DNA of 64,000 nt from Atopomonas hussainii (GTDB taxonomy: Bacteria > Pseudomonadota > Gammaproteobacteria > Pseudomonadales > Pseudomonadaceae): contig NZ_FOAS01000005.1 of the NCBI RefSeq assembly GCF_900109735.1, forward strand, positions 62,001 to 126,000, written 5' to 3'. This document shows, piece after piece, positions 46,601 through 60,270 of this stretch. Under the pieces are notes generated by a model, which searched no databases, was not told where the DNA came from, and was given only the letters and a program-made list of their open reading frames with translations. Numbering within the stretch: the stretch's first letter is position 1; the number at the start of each line of letters is the position of its first letter. Position numbers and translations under genes: made by a program.

Positions 46601-47131
46601 CTTAACGAGGCGCTGGAGACGTTAGAAAACGTCATCCGCAAGATCGACCGCGAAACCCGCCAGCGCTTTAAAGAAACCTTCGATAAGATCAACGCCGGCT
46701 TACAGGGCTTGTTCCCCAAAGCCTTCGGCGGCGGTCATGCTTATCTGGAGCTAACTGGCGACGACTTGCTGGATACCGGCGTGGCCATCATGGCGCGTCC
46801 ACCGGGCAAGAAAAACAGCACCATTCATTTGCTCTCCGGTGGCGAGAAAGCACTCACCGCGATTGCCTTGGTGTTTTCTATTTTTCAGCTCAACCCTGCG
46901 CCTTTCTGCATGCTCGACGAGGTGGATGCACCGCTGGATGACGCCAACGTGGGCCGTTACGCCAACATGGTCAAAGAAATGTCCGAGAAGGTGCAGTTCA
47001 TCTACATTACCCACAACAAGATCGCCATGGAAAAGGCCGATCACTTGATGGGGGTGACCATGCACGAGCCGGGTTGCTCACGTCTTGTAACAGTCAATAT
47101 TGAAGAAGCCGCTGCCATGGTTGAAGCCTAA
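43643..47131 (+). CDS. smc: Chromosome segregation SMC ATPase
   Basis: 1162 residues. N-terminal ATPase half with Walker A [20 protein letters not shown] (about 32-51), a long Glu/Gln/Arg-rich coiled coil (about 170-480), a hinge (about 500-640), the returning coil (about 650-980), and the C-terminal half with signature [20 protein letters not shown] and Walker B [13 protein letters not shown]. SMC compacts and segregates chromosomes with ScpA/ScpB, which are not here. A plain smc gene rather than mukB agrees with Pseudomonas. 12 bases after gntR. Confidence 0.96.
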   Translation: [1162 protein letters not shown]

Positions 47132-47320
47132 CGGTTAGGCTGGTTAAATCCGCGCCCTTCGCTGTGCACCATGGGTGGGCAGCAACCGGCTCGGCGTGAT
47201 AGCTTAGTGCCAAATTTCCGGCCTTTGGATAGCTTTTTCTAATAAGCCCTTGCAGTATCAGGGACTTAGGCCGGTCCGGGATTGCCCGGCAACAGATTGA
47301 CTCAAGGGGAACTGTTCTAC

Positions 47321-50559
<3,239 letters not shown>

Positions 50560-50568
50560 TCAAGAAAT

Positions 50569-50613
50569 CCCCCGCCAAGCGCAGTAGTTTTCACACAGTC
50601 TGCAAGGCGGGGG
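50569..50613 (+). repeat. Intergenic hairpin repeat copy A after ligA
   Basis: CCCCCGCC (50569-50576) pairs with GGCGGGGG (50606-50613), and GCAG with CTGC inside, around the loop TAGTTTTCACACAGT. The 29-base core 50574-50602 recurs at 41426-41454, and a shorter core at 41550-41566. It could act as a terminator for ligA or as an interspersed palindromic element. Confidence 0.75.
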
Positions 50614-50637
50614 GTACCTGTGCTCCGGCGCGCCGCC

Positions 50638-50820
50638 TTAGGCGCGGTAGAAGGGGGATAGGCGCGGCTGTTCTTGGCTAACGTGCAGTTGGCGTAGCTG
50701 CTGCCAGCGTGATTTCCAGCCGGGCTGGTGCTCCTCGATGGCGGCGGGCTGCGCTTTAAAGCGCGGCTCTTGCATGAGCAGTTTGACGTTCAAGGCATGT
50801 AGCGGGATTAACTCGGTCAT
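50638..50820 (-). CDS. Small hypothetical protein, 60 residues
   Basis: 60 residues with no family I recognise (MTELIPLHALNVKLLMQEPR at the start, basic and Gln/Arg-rich after). A GAGGG stands 7 bases before the ATG on the minus strand, which supports translation. There is no signal peptide or membrane helix. It lies alone between ligA and the Cys-rich gene at 51016. Confidence 0.4.
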   Translation of the reverse strand: MTELIPLHALNVKLLMQEPRFKAQPAAIEEHQPGWKSRWQQLRQLHVSQEQPRLSPFYRA

Positions 50821-51015
50821 GTTGCTGCCCTCATGGCGGACTCTGTTGCGATGCGACCCTGCTAGGAAAACACGTTGCCCAGTGCATTAGGCTTGACCGT
50901 AATCATTAATTAACCGCGGCTTAATGAAAGGCGGCGGTTTTCTTGATCTGCCACCGCTTTTTTCGCGCGCTACACTGAACAAGGTATTGGCGCTGCGTGT
51001 GGGGCGAGATGAGCT

Positions 51016-51426
51016 GTGAGTGATTTGTTCGAGGGGCTAAAAGCGCTGCATGCCAATGCCTTCCCGAAAACTTGCGCTTGCTGTGGGACGGTGTTCACCG
51101 ATCAGGCGCACTACATTGCCGGCACAGTGCCGGTGGCCGCCGATAAGAGCGGCTTCAAAAGCATGGTCGATGATGACGAGCACGATGTGCTGGGCTGGTT
51201 TCGTAACTGCAAATGCGGCTCGACCTTGCTGACCTATCATCTCGATCGTCGCGATATGTCGGCACAGGGCCTTAAACGTCGGGAAAAATTCGCGGCGCTG
51301 CAGCAGCGCTTGCTGGCCGTCGGCTGGACGGCTGAAGAAGCCCGTCAAGCACTGCTGGCGGTGGTGCAGCGGGGCGAAGTCACCGCGCACTTACAGCAGG
51401 CGTTAAAGCAAGCACGCTCGGATTGA
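51016..51426 (+). CDS. Hypothetical protein with two CxxC/CxC motifs
   Basis: 136 residues from GTG 51016 (MSDLFEGLKALHANAFPKTC after initiation). CACC near residues 20-23 and CKC near 65-67 could bind one metal ion, likely zinc. A pattern LGWFRNCKCGSTLLTYHLDRRDMS follows, then a helical C-terminal region with a UBA-like look (LAVGWTAEEARQALLAVVQRG). I cannot name the family. It reads as cytoplasmic and conserved in composition with its neighbours. It converges with mltF. Confidence 0.65.
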   Translation: MSDLFEGLKALHANAFPKTCACCGTVFTDQAHYIAGTVPVAADKSGFKSMVDDDEHDVLGWFRNCKCGSTLLTYHLDRRDMSAQGLKRREKFAALQQRLLAVGWTAEEARQALLAVVQRGEVTAHLQQALKQARSD

Positions 51427-51452
51427 TGGGGTGTTAGCGGCAAGCCTATCGG

Positions 51453-52997
<1,545 letters not shown>

Positions 52998-53120
52998 TTA
53001 GAATAAAAGCCTTGTAATTCATTGGCTTGGCTATTTTTCTGGCGGGTTGGCCAAGGCGTGTGCGCTGCCAAGCGGGTGTGTTTACAAGGTGCCGCTGCGC
53101 GCGGCTTTGGGGTAAACTAC

Positions 53121-53152
53121 GCGGCCTCTTTTTTCCGCATTTCCGAGGCCGC
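53121..53152 (+). promoter_or_regulatory. Hairpin holding the purL ribosome site
   Basis: GCGGCCTC (53121-53128), 16-base loop, GAGGCCGC (53145-53152). The only GAGG upstream of the purL ATG (53159) lies in the 3' arm. A -10-like TAAACT is at 53113-53118, so the hairpin could be at the RNA 5' end. Confidence 0.45.
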
Positions 53153-53158
53153 CCTCCC

Positions 53159-56100
53159 ATGCTGATCCTGCGTGGCGCACCTGCCCTTTCTGCCTTCCGT
53201 CGTGACAAGCTGTTGGCGCAACTGCAAGCCGACGTTCCCGCTGTGACTGGCGTGTATGCCGAGTTCATGCACTTTGCTGAACTGAGCGCAGCGCTCAGCA
53301 GCGACGAGCAAGCCGTGCTCGATCGCCTGCTCAAGTACGGCCCGAGCGTCGCCGCCGAGCAGGGCACAGGCACCTTGCTGTTGGTTGTGCCGCGCTTTGG
53401 CACCATTTCGCCGTGGTCGAGCAAGGCCAGCGATATCGCCCACAACTGCGGCCTGAGTAAGATTCAGCGTATCGAACGTGGCGTGGCCTATTACGTGGCC
53501 GGCGAGCTGGATGACACCGCGCGCAAACAAGTCGCCGCCAAGCTGCACGACCGCATGACCCAGCGTGTATTAACTGACGCCGAGCAAGCCGCCGGCTTGT
53601 TCAGTCATGCTGAGCCGGCACCGCTGAAATCGGTGGATGTGCTCGGTGGCGGGCAAGCCGCGCTGGCCAACGCCAACGTCGAGCTGGGCCTCGCACTGGC
53701 CGATGACGAAATTGATTACTTGGTGAAGAGCTTCACCGACTTGGGCCGTAACCCCAACGACATCGAACTGATGATGTTCGCCCAGGCCAACTCTGAGCAT
53801 TGCCGCCACAAGATTTTCAACGCCAGCTGGGATATCGACGGCCAAGCGCAGGAAAAATCCCTGTTCGGCATGATCAAGAACACCTACGAGATGAATCGCG
53901 AAGGCGTGCTGTCGGCCTACAAAGACAACGCCGCAGTGATCGAAGGCTTTACCGCTGGGCGTTTCTTCCCCAACGCCGATAGCCGCGAGTACGGTGCTAA
54001 CCAAGAGCCCGTGCACATCCTGATGAAGGTGGAAACCCACAACCACCCAACGGCGATTGCGCCGTTCCCGGGTGCCTCGACCGGCTCTGGTGGCGAGATC
54101 CGCGATGAAGGCGCCACCGGCATCGGCGGCAAGCCCAAGGCGGGTTTGACCGGCTTTACCGTGTCGAACCTGAAGATTCCGGGCTTCACCCAGCCGTGGG
54201 AGCAGGACAACGGCAAGCCCGAGCGCATCGTTACCGCGCTGGACATCATGGTTGAAGGCCCGCTGGGTGGCGCGGCGTTTAACAACGAATTTGGTCGTCC
54301 GAACCTGACCGGTTATTTCCGTACTTTCGAGCAACGCGTGGGCAGTCCGCGTGGCGAAGAAGTGCGTGGTTATCACAAGCCGATCATGATCGCCGGCGGC
54401 ATGGGCAACATCCGCGCCGGTCATGTGGAGAAGGGCGAGATCACCGTCGGCGCTAAGCTGATCGTGCTCGGCGGTCCGGCTATGTTGATTGGTTTGGGTG
54501 GTGGCGCGGCTTCGTCGATGGACACCGGCGCCAGCGCCGAAGACCTCGACTTTGCTTCGGTACAGCGCGACAACCCAGAAATGGAGCGCCGCTGTCAGGA
54601 GGTCATCGACCGTTGCTGGCAGCTCGGCGAGGCTAACCCGATTGCCTTTATTCACGACGTCGGCGCTGGCGGCGTGTCTAACGCCCTGCCTGAGCTGATC
54701 AACGACGGCGGTCGTGGTGGTCGCTTCCAGCTGCGCGATATTCCTAACGACGAGCCGGGCATGAGCCCGCTGGCCATCTGGTGTAACGAATCGCAAGAGC
54801 GCTACGTGCTGGCCGTGGATGCGGCGAACTTCGAGCAGTTCAAAGCCATCTGTGAGCGCGAGCGCTGCCCGTTTGCCGTGGTCGGTGAAGCCACCGAAGA
54901 GCGTCAGCTGACCGTCGAAGACAGCCACTTCAATAACACGCCGGTGGATATGCCGCTGGAAGTGCTGCTCGGCAAGCCGCCGCGCATGCACCGTAGCGTG
55001 ACCCGCGAAGCGGAGCAGGGCGATGACTTCGCCGTGGATAGCCTGAATGTCGAAGAGGCGGTCAACCGCGTGCTGTGTCATCCGGCGGTAGCCAGCAAGA
55101 GCTTCTTGATCACCATCGGCGACCGCACCATTACTGGCCTAGTCGCTCGCGACCAGTTTGTCGGCCCTTGGCAGGTGCCGGTGGCGGACTGCGCAGTAAC
55201 CGCCAGCAGCTTCGATGTGTACACCGGCGAAGCCATGGCCATGGGCGAGCGTACCCCGCTGGCGCTGCTTAACGCGCCGGCCTCGGGTCGCATGGCGGTG
55301 GGCGAAACCATCACCAACTTGGCGGCATCGAGCATCGGCAAGATCTCCGACATCAAGCTGTCGGCCAACTGGATGGCGGCTGCCGGTCACCCGGGCGAAG
55401 ATGCGCGTCTGTACGACACCGTGAAGGCGGTGGGTATGGAGTTGTGTCCGGCGCTGGGCATCACCATTCCGGTGGGCAAAGACTCCATGTCGATGAAAAC
55501 CCGCTGGCAGGATGACTCAGGCGAGAAGAGCGTCACCGCGCCTATGTCGCTGATCGTGACCGGTTTCGCGCCGGTATTGGATGTGCGCAAGACCCTGACC
55601 CCGCAGCTGCGTTTGGACAAAGGCGAGACCGACCTGATTCTGGTCGACTTGGGCCGTGGCCAGAACCGTCTCGGCGCGTCGATTCTGGCGCAGGTGTACA
55701 ACCAGCTCGGCCAAGCCGTGCCGGATGTCGACGACGCCGAAGACTTAAAAGCCTTCTTCGCCGTGATCCAAGGCCTGAACAGCGACGACAAGCTGCTGGC
55801 TTATCACGACCGTTCCGACGGCGGCTTGATCACCACTTTGCTGGAAATGGCCTTCGCCGGGCATTGCGGCATGAACGTCTACTTAGATGCACTGGGCGAA
55901 ACCGATGCCGAGCTGAACGGCGTGCTGTTTAGTGAAGAGCTCGGCGCCGTGCTGCAAGTGCGTCAAGACGACACCGAGTTTGTGCTGGCGCAGTTTGCTG
56001 CGGCTGGCTTGGAAGACTGCGTAGCGGTGATCGGCCAGCCACAAGATGGCGATCGCATCGGCATCAGCCGCGAAGGCAAGCGTATTTTCGTCGGCGAGCG

Positions 56101-57055
56101 CCGCTTGCTGCAGCGCACATGGGCGGAAACCAGCCACCAGATTCAGCGCTTGCGTGACAACGCGCAGTGCGCCGATCAGGAATACGACGTGCTGCTGGAC
56201 GAGCGTAACCCCGGCCTGCACGCCAAGCTGAGCTTTGACGTCAACGACGACATCGCCGCGCCGTACATCGCCAAAGGCGTGCGTCCGCGCGTAGCCGTGC
56301 TGCGTGAGCAGGGCGTAAACGGTCAGGTAGAAATGGCTGCGGCATTTGATCGCGCCGGTTTCTCCGCCATCGACGTGCACATGAGCGATATTCTCGCCGG
56401 TCGCGTTGATCTGGCCGACTTCAAAGGCCTAGTGGCTTGCGGCGGCTTCTCCTACGGCGACGTGTTAGGCGCCGGTGAAGGCTGGGCCAAGTCGATTCTG
56501 TTCAATGCCCGTGCTCGTGAAGGCTTCGAGGCCTTCTTCCAGCGTAAAGACAGCTTCGCGCTGGGGGTGTGTAACGGTTGCCAGATGATGTCCAACCTGC
56601 ACGAGCTGATCCCCGGGGCTGACCTGTGGCCGCACTTTGTGCGTAACCGCAGCGAGCAGTTCGAAGCGCGTGTGGCGATGGTCGAGGTGCAGGAGTCGGC
56701 GTCGATCTTCCTGCGTGGCATGGCCGGTTCGCGCATGCCGATCGCCGTGGCGCACGGTGAAGGGCATGCCGAGTTCGCCAGCCACGAAGCGTTGGTCGGT
56801 GCGGACCTGTCCGGCACTGTGGCGCTGCGGTATATCGACAACCACGGCAAAGTCACCGAAACCTATCCGGCCAACCCCAACGGCTCGCCGAAGGGCATTA
56901 CCGGCATGACCAGCCAAGACGGCCGCGTGACCATCATGATGCCGCACCCGGAGCGTGTGTTCCGCGCCGTGCAGAACTCTTGGCACCCGGACGAGTGGCA
57001 AGAAGACGGCGCTTGGCTACGCATGTTCCGCAATGCGCGGGTGTGGGTTGACTGA
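53159..57055 (+). CDS. purL: Phosphoribosylformylglycinamidine synthase PurL
   Basis: 1298 residues from ATG 53159 ([20 protein letters not shown]); a longer reading from 53027 is rejected because this is the family start. Large type of PurL: N-terminal PurS-like region, two AIRS-type halves with the ATP-binding block [18 protein letters not shown] and [20 protein letters not shown], and a class I glutamine amidotransferase domain at the end (about 1040-1298) with the nucleophile Cys in [10 protein letters not shown] and triad His and Glu in MPHPERVFR. It makes FGAM from FGAR, glutamine and ATP in purine synthesis. Confidence 0.97.
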   Translation: MLILRGAPALSAFRRDKLLAQLQADVPAVTGVYAEFMHFAELSAALSSDEQAVLDRLLKYGPSVAAEQGTGTLLLVVPRFGTISPWSSKASDIAHNCGLSKIQRIERGVAYYVAGELDDTARKQVAAKLHDRMTQRVLTDAEQAAGLFSHAEPAPLKSVDVLGGGQAALANANVELGLALADDEIDYLVKSFTDLGRNPNDIELMMFAQANSEHCRHKIFNASWDIDGQAQEKSLFGMIKNTYEMNREGVLSAYKDNAAVIEGFTAGRFFPNADSREYGANQEPVHILMKVETHNHPTAIAPFPGASTGSGGEIRDEGATGIGGKPKAGLTGFTVSNLKIPGFTQPWEQDNGKPERIVTALDIMVEGPLGGAAFNNEFGRPNLTGYFRTFEQRVGSPRGEEVRGYHKPIMIAGGMGNIRAGHVEKGEITVGAKLIVLGGPAMLIGLGGGAASSMDTGASAEDLDFASVQRDNPEMERRCQEVIDRCWQLGEANPIAFIHDVGAGGVSNALPELINDGGRGGRFQLRDIPNDEPGMSPLAIWCNESQERYVLAVDAANFEQFKAICERERCPFAVVGEATEERQLTVEDSHFNNTPVDMPLEVLLGKPPRMHRSVTREAEQGDDFAVDSLNVEEAVNRVLCHPAVASKSFLITIGDRTITGLVARDQFVGPWQVPVADCAVTASSFDVYTGEAMAMGERTPLALLNAPASGRMAVGETITNLAASSIGKISDIKLSANWMAAAGHPGEDARLYDTVKAVGMELCPALGITIPVGKDSMSMKTRWQDDSGEKSVTAPMSLIVTGFAPVLDVRKTLTPQLRLDKGETDLILVDLGRGQNRLGASILAQVYNQLGQAVPDVDDAEDLKAFFAVIQGLNSDDKLLAYHDRSDGGLITTLLEMAFAGHCGMNVYLDALGETDAELNGVLFSEELGAVLQVRQDDTEFVLAQFAAAGLEDCVAVIGQPQDGDRIGISREGKRIFVGERRLLQRTWAETSHQIQRLRDNAQCADQEYDVLLDERNPGLHAKLSFDVNDDIAAPYIAKGVRPRVAVLREQGVNGQVEMAAAFDRAGFSAIDVHMSDILAGRVDLADFKGLVACGGFSYGDVLGAGEGWAKSILFNARAREGFEAFFQRKDSFALGVCNGCQMMSNLHELIPGADLWPHFVRNRSEQFEARVAMVEVQESASIFLRGMAGSRMPIAVAHGEGHAEFASHEALVGADLSGTVALRYIDNHGKVTETYPANPNGSPKGITGMTSQDGRVTIMMPHPERVFRAVQNSWHPDEWQEDGAWLRMFRNARVWVD

Positions 57056-57073
57056 TCAACCCGTCAAGCCCAA

Positions 57074-57098
57074 CGCCTCGCTCGCAGTGAGCGAGGCG
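57074..57098 (+). terminator. Perfect 10-bp hairpin after purL, overlapping the next ribosome site
   Basis: CGCCTCGCTC (57074-57083), GCAGT, GAGCGAGGCG (57089-57098). No T-run follows, so it is a weak terminator at best. Its 3' arm contains the GAGG (57093-57096) that would start the CDGSH gene at GTG 57102. Confidence 0.5.
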
Positions 57099-57101
57099 TC
57101 C

Positions 57102-57365
57102 GTGTTACCCACAGTACGCCGGCTCGATGCCGGCGTTTCTGTGTGTTTATGCCGCTGCGATAGGTTGCGCGAACACAGCGAGTGCCCCGCTGACTGTGGG
57201 CAAGGCTTGCGCTATACGGCGAAGAAAACTCAGACCCTGCTGCTCTGCCGCTGTGGTCAATCGAAGCGCTTACCGTTTTGTGATGGTAGCCATGTGCCGC
57301 AAGCGCCCAGTTTGCTGGCAAAATGGCGGCGCTTTACTGGGCAAGATGGTCAGTCGCGCGACTGA
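57102..57365 (+). CDS. CDGSH iron-sulfur domain protein
   Basis: 87 residues from GTG 57102 (MLPTVRRLDAGVSVCLCRCD after initiation), 5 bases after GAGG. The C-terminal half holds a complete CDGSH motif, CRCGQSKRLPFCDGSH, which binds a 2Fe-2S cluster with three Cys and one His. The N-terminal half has a degenerate copy, CLCRCDRLREHSECPADC, lacking the His. Such tandem proteins may take part in redox or iron-sulfur handling; role unknown. Upstream in-frame starts exist (TTG 57048, inside purL). Confidence 0.8.
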   Translation: MLPTVRRLDAGVSVCLCRCDRLREHSECPADCGQGLRYTAKKTQTLLLCRCGQSKRLPFCDGSHVPQAPSLLAKWRRFTGQDGQSRD

Positions 57366-57377
57366 CTATGCCCGCCA

Positions 57378-57403
57378 AACTGAGCGGCTCGATCTGCTCA
57401 GTT
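57378..57403 (+). terminator. Hairpin after the CDGSH gene
   Basis: AACTGAGC (57378-57385), 10-base loop, GCTCAGTT (57396-57403). It is followed by an A-rich stretch, not a T-run, so termination on the plus strand is uncertain. Confidence 0.4.
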
Positions 57404-57440
57404 ACATAACAACAATAAAAACGATAAGGAAAAAAACGCT

Positions 57441-58970
57441 ATGAAAAAACTCGCCTACGCGGTGTTGTTGCTTGTACTCGCGGCCAGTGCCGGCCTGTTC
57501 TTTGCGGGTAAGCCCCGACAAGCGGAGTGGACCAGCGGTTGGTCTGCACAAACCGCACTGACCTTCCCCAAAGATTTCTACTTCGGCACCGCCACCGCCG
57601 CGCAGCAAATCGAAAGCCAAAGCCCCAGCGACTGGACGGCCTTCGAGCTGGATGCCATCGCCAAAGGGCGTACCGAGCACGGCAGCGCGCCGGGCGTGGC
57701 TAAGCCTGGGCATATCGCCGAGCTAGATAAGTACTCGCTGGATGTGCGCACGCGCAAAACCGATTACGACCGTCGTTACGATGAAGATTTCGCGGCGGCT
57801 AAACAGGTGCTGGGCAACAACGCCTATCGTTTCTCGTTTGAGTGGGCGCGCCTGTTCCCCCGTGAAGACATGCAGCAGCCAGACCCCGAGGCCGTGGCCT
57901 TCTACCAAGGTGTGCTGGATAGCTTAGAGCGCCACGAACTGACCCCGTTTGCCACCTTGTTCCACTTCTCCAGCCCTGCTTGGCTGTGGCAAGAAAAAGA
58001 CGGCAAACGCGGCTGGGAGCGCGCCGATGCGCAAGCCCTGTGGCAGCGTTATGTGGATGCCGTGTTAAGCCTGTACGGCAGCCGCATCAAGCACTGGACC
58101 ACCCTGAATGAGCCGATGGTGTTCTTAAACGCTGGCTACTTAGATGGCGTGTTCCCGCCGCTAGAAACCCGTGCCGACCCTGCCGCAGCAGGCCCGGCGT
58201 TAGCGGCCATGGCCCGTGCGCATGCCTATGCCTATCACGCGATTAAGAAAGTGGTGGGGCAAGATAGCCAAGTGGGCATCACCCAGCACACCCGCGCTTT
58301 TGAGCCGTGGCGCAATTGGAACCCGCTGGACCGCTTTGCTGCGCGGCAAATCGACGAGATCTTTATTTGGGACTTGCTCGATGCGCTGGAAACCGGCGAG
58401 CTGCAATTAACCGGCACTGGCTTTAGCGAGCAGATCGACGGTCTTGCGGGTACTCAAGACTACGTCGGTATCAACTATTACGGGCGCTTCTATATTGAAG
58501 TCAGCTTGGCCAATCCGGTTAAACCCATTGTGCACAGCCATGACCCCGAGGCCGATCAGTGGGTCAACGACTTGGGTTGGGCGATCTACCCGAAAGGCTT
58601 TGGCGACGTACTGCGCACCGCCTACGAGCGTTATAACAAGCCGATCTACGTGCTGGAAAACGGCACCGCCGATAAAGCCGCTAACGACCTGCGTCGCCAG
58701 TATCTGCTGATCAGCCACTTGGCGGAGATGGCCCATGCACAGCAGCAGGGCGTGCCGCTGAAGGGCTATTTTCATTGGTCGCTGACCGATAACTTTGAGT
58801 GGGCCGAAGGTTTTACCGCCCGCTTTGGTTTGTTTGCCGTGGATTACGCCGATGACTATCGTCGCACTGCGCGCCCCAGTGCGCCGCTGTTTGGCCGTAT
58901 TGCTCGCGAAGGCCTAAGCCCAGAGTTGCTAAAAAGCCTGGAAAACATGCCAGCGCCACGGAGTCACTGA
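57441..58970 (+). CDS. Exported or membrane-anchored glycoside hydrolase family 1 (beta-glucosidase-like)
   Basis: 509 residues. N-terminal hydrophobic segment (about 4-22, preceded by MKK) acting as signal or anchor. A full family 1 barrel follows: FYFGTATAAQQIES, acid/base Glu224 in TLNEPMVF, NYYGRFY, nucleophile Glu406 in VLENGTA (usually ITENG) and the FHWSLTDNFEWAEGF block. The family cleaves beta-glucosides or beta-galactosides; substrate unknown. Export is unusual, since most bacterial family 1 enzymes are cytoplasmic. The stop overlaps the next gene start. An A-rich leader with AAGGA precedes the ATG. Confidence 0.88.
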   Translation: MKKLAYAVLLLVLAASAGLFFAGKPRQAEWTSGWSAQTALTFPKDFYFGTATAAQQIESQSPSDWTAFELDAIAKGRTEHGSAPGVAKPGHIAELDKYSLDVRTRKTDYDRRYDEDFAAAKQVLGNNAYRFSFEWARLFPREDMQQPDPEAVAFYQGVLDSLERHELTPFATLFHFSSPAWLWQEKDGKRGWERADAQALWQRYVDAVLSLYGSRIKHWTTLNEPMVFLNAGYLDGVFPPLETRADPAAAGPALAAMARAHAYAYHAIKKVVGQDSQVGITQHTRAFEPWRNWNPLDRFAARQIDEIFIWDLLDALETGELQLTGTGFSEQIDGLAGTQDYVGINYYGRFYIEVSLANPVKPIVHSHDPEADQWVNDLGWAIYPKGFGDVLRTAYERYNKPIYVLENGTADKAANDLRRQYLLISHLAEMAHAQQQGVPLKGYFHWSLTDNFEWAEGFTARFGLFAVDYADDYRRTARPSAPLFGRIAREGLSPELLKSLENMPAPRSH

Positions 58971-59287
58971 TGTACAAGCTCGCCTTCTTTGTGCCGGAAA
59001 GCCATCTGCAAACGGTGAAGGACGCGCTGTTTGCCGCTGGGGCAGGGCGCATTGGCGATTATGAACATTGCTGCTGGCAAACCCTTGGCACCGGGCAGTT
59101 TCGCCCGCTGCCGGGGGCGCAGCCGTTTTTGGGTCAGCAAGGCCAGCTTGAGCAAGTGCCGGAGTGGAAAGTCGAGATGGTGCTGGCGGATGATTTGGTC
59201 GGTGCCGTTATCGGCGCGTTGCGGGCTAGCCATCCTTATGAAGAGCCCGCCTTTGATCTGTGGCAGCTGGCTGAGCTACCCAGCTGA
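58970..59287 (+). CDS. YqfO-like (NIF3 insert domain) protein
   Basis: 105 residues, MYKLAFFVPESHLQTVKDAL then RIGDYEHCCWQTLGTGQF and a C-terminal SHPYEEPAFDLWQL. These blocks match the CutA-like insert domain of YqfO/NIF3 proteins, present here alone. Function unknown; metal or nucleotide binding has been proposed for the family. Its ATG overlaps the glycosidase TGA by one base. Confidence 0.82.
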   Translation: MYKLAFFVPESHLQTVKDALFAAGAGRIGDYEHCCWQTLGTGQFRPLPGAQPFLGQQGQLEQVPEWKVEMVLADDLVGAVIGALRASHPYEEPAFDLWQLAELPS

Positions 59288-59294
59288 CGCAGCG

Positions 59295-59323
59295 GTCACA
59301 CGCTGCTAGCAGGCTGCTACAAT
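59295..59323 (+). promoter_or_regulatory. Candidate promoter for purU
   Basis: GTCACA (59295-59300), 17 bases, then TGCTACAAT, an extended -10 ending at 59323. It is 43 bases before the purU start. A small hairpin GCAGCG/CGCTGC overlaps the -35 side. Confidence 0.45.
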
Positions 59324-59365
59324 GCCGCGCTTTGCTCGCAGCAGTGGATGGTCTGAGGAGATCTT

Positions 59366-60217
59366 ATGCGCACCTATCGCCTAGTTACCGCCTGCCCGGA
59401 TCGGGTTGGCATTGTGGCGAAAATCAGTGGCTTTTTGGCGACCTATAACGGTTGGATTACCGAGGCGAGCCACCATTCTGACCAAGCCTCGGGCTGGTTC
59501 TTTATGCGCTACGAGCTACGCGCCGATTCCCTGCCGTTTGAGCTAGACGACTTTCGCCGCGCCTTTGCGCCAATTGCCCGCGAATTCGACATGCACTGGC
59601 AGATTGCCGATTCGGCGGTGAAAAAGCGCGTGGTGCTGATGGCCTCCAAAGAGTCGCACTGCCTAGCTGACTTACTGCACCGCTGGCACAGCGACGAGCT
59701 GGACTGCGAGATTACCTGCGTGATTGCCAACCACGACGACCTGCGCGGCATGGTCGAGTGGCACGGCATTCCCTATCACCATGTGCCGGTCGACCCCAAC
59801 GACAAACAACCGGCGTTTGCCGAAGTGGAGCGCTTGATCGAAGCCCATGAGGCCGATGCCGTGGTGTTGGCGCGCTATATGCAGATCCTTCCGCCGTCAC
59901 TGTGCGAACGGCTGCGCCATCGGGTGATAAACATTCACCACAGCTTCTTGCCCTCGTTTGTCGGCGCTAAGCCCTATCACCAAGCGGCGCAGCGCGGCGT
60001 TAAGCTGATTGGCGCGACGTGCCATTATGTGACCGAAGAGCTGGATGCTGGCCCCATCATCGAGCAAGACTTGATTCGCGTCAGCCATAAAGACAGCGTC
60101 GAAGATATGGTAAGAAAGGGTAAAGACTGCGAGAAAATGGTGCTCGCGCGTGGTTTGCGCTATCACTTAGAAGACAGGGTGCTGGTGCACGGCAACCGAA
60201 CCGTGGTGTTCGACTGA
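59366..60217 (+). CDS. purU: Formyltetrahydrofolate deformylase PurU
   Basis: 283 residues. N-terminal ACT domain (about 1-85, RTYRLVTACPDRVGIVAKIS) and a formyl-hydrolase domain (about 90-280) with INIHHSFLPSFVGAKPYHQA and GATCHYVTEELDAGPIIEQD containing the catalytic Asn/His/Asp. It frees formate and tetrahydrofolate to balance one-carbon pools, tying in with purine synthesis (purL upstream). Start ATG with GAGGAGATCTT before it. Confidence 0.96.
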   Translation: MRTYRLVTACPDRVGIVAKISGFLATYNGWITEASHHSDQASGWFFMRYELRADSLPFELDDFRRAFAPIAREFDMHWQIADSAVKKRVVLMASKESHCLADLLHRWHSDELDCEITCVIANHDDLRGMVEWHGIPYHHVPVDPNDKQPAFAEVERLIEAHEADAVVLARYMQILPPSLCERLRHRVINIHHSFLPSFVGAKPYHQAAQRGVKLIGATCHYVTEELDAGPIIEQDLIRVSHKDSVEDMVRKGKDCEKMVLARGLRYHLEDRVLVHGNRTVVFD

Positions 60218-60270
60218 CCTAAAACCCGCACCGGACAGGCACACATGTGCGACCTCTGGAGGGCCTTGGC

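Noticed and set aside
53570-55081. Open frame of 503 codons opposite purL
   Set aside because: Fully antisense to a conserved enzyme and His/Arg-rich in the way of GC-biased shadow frames; no family character.
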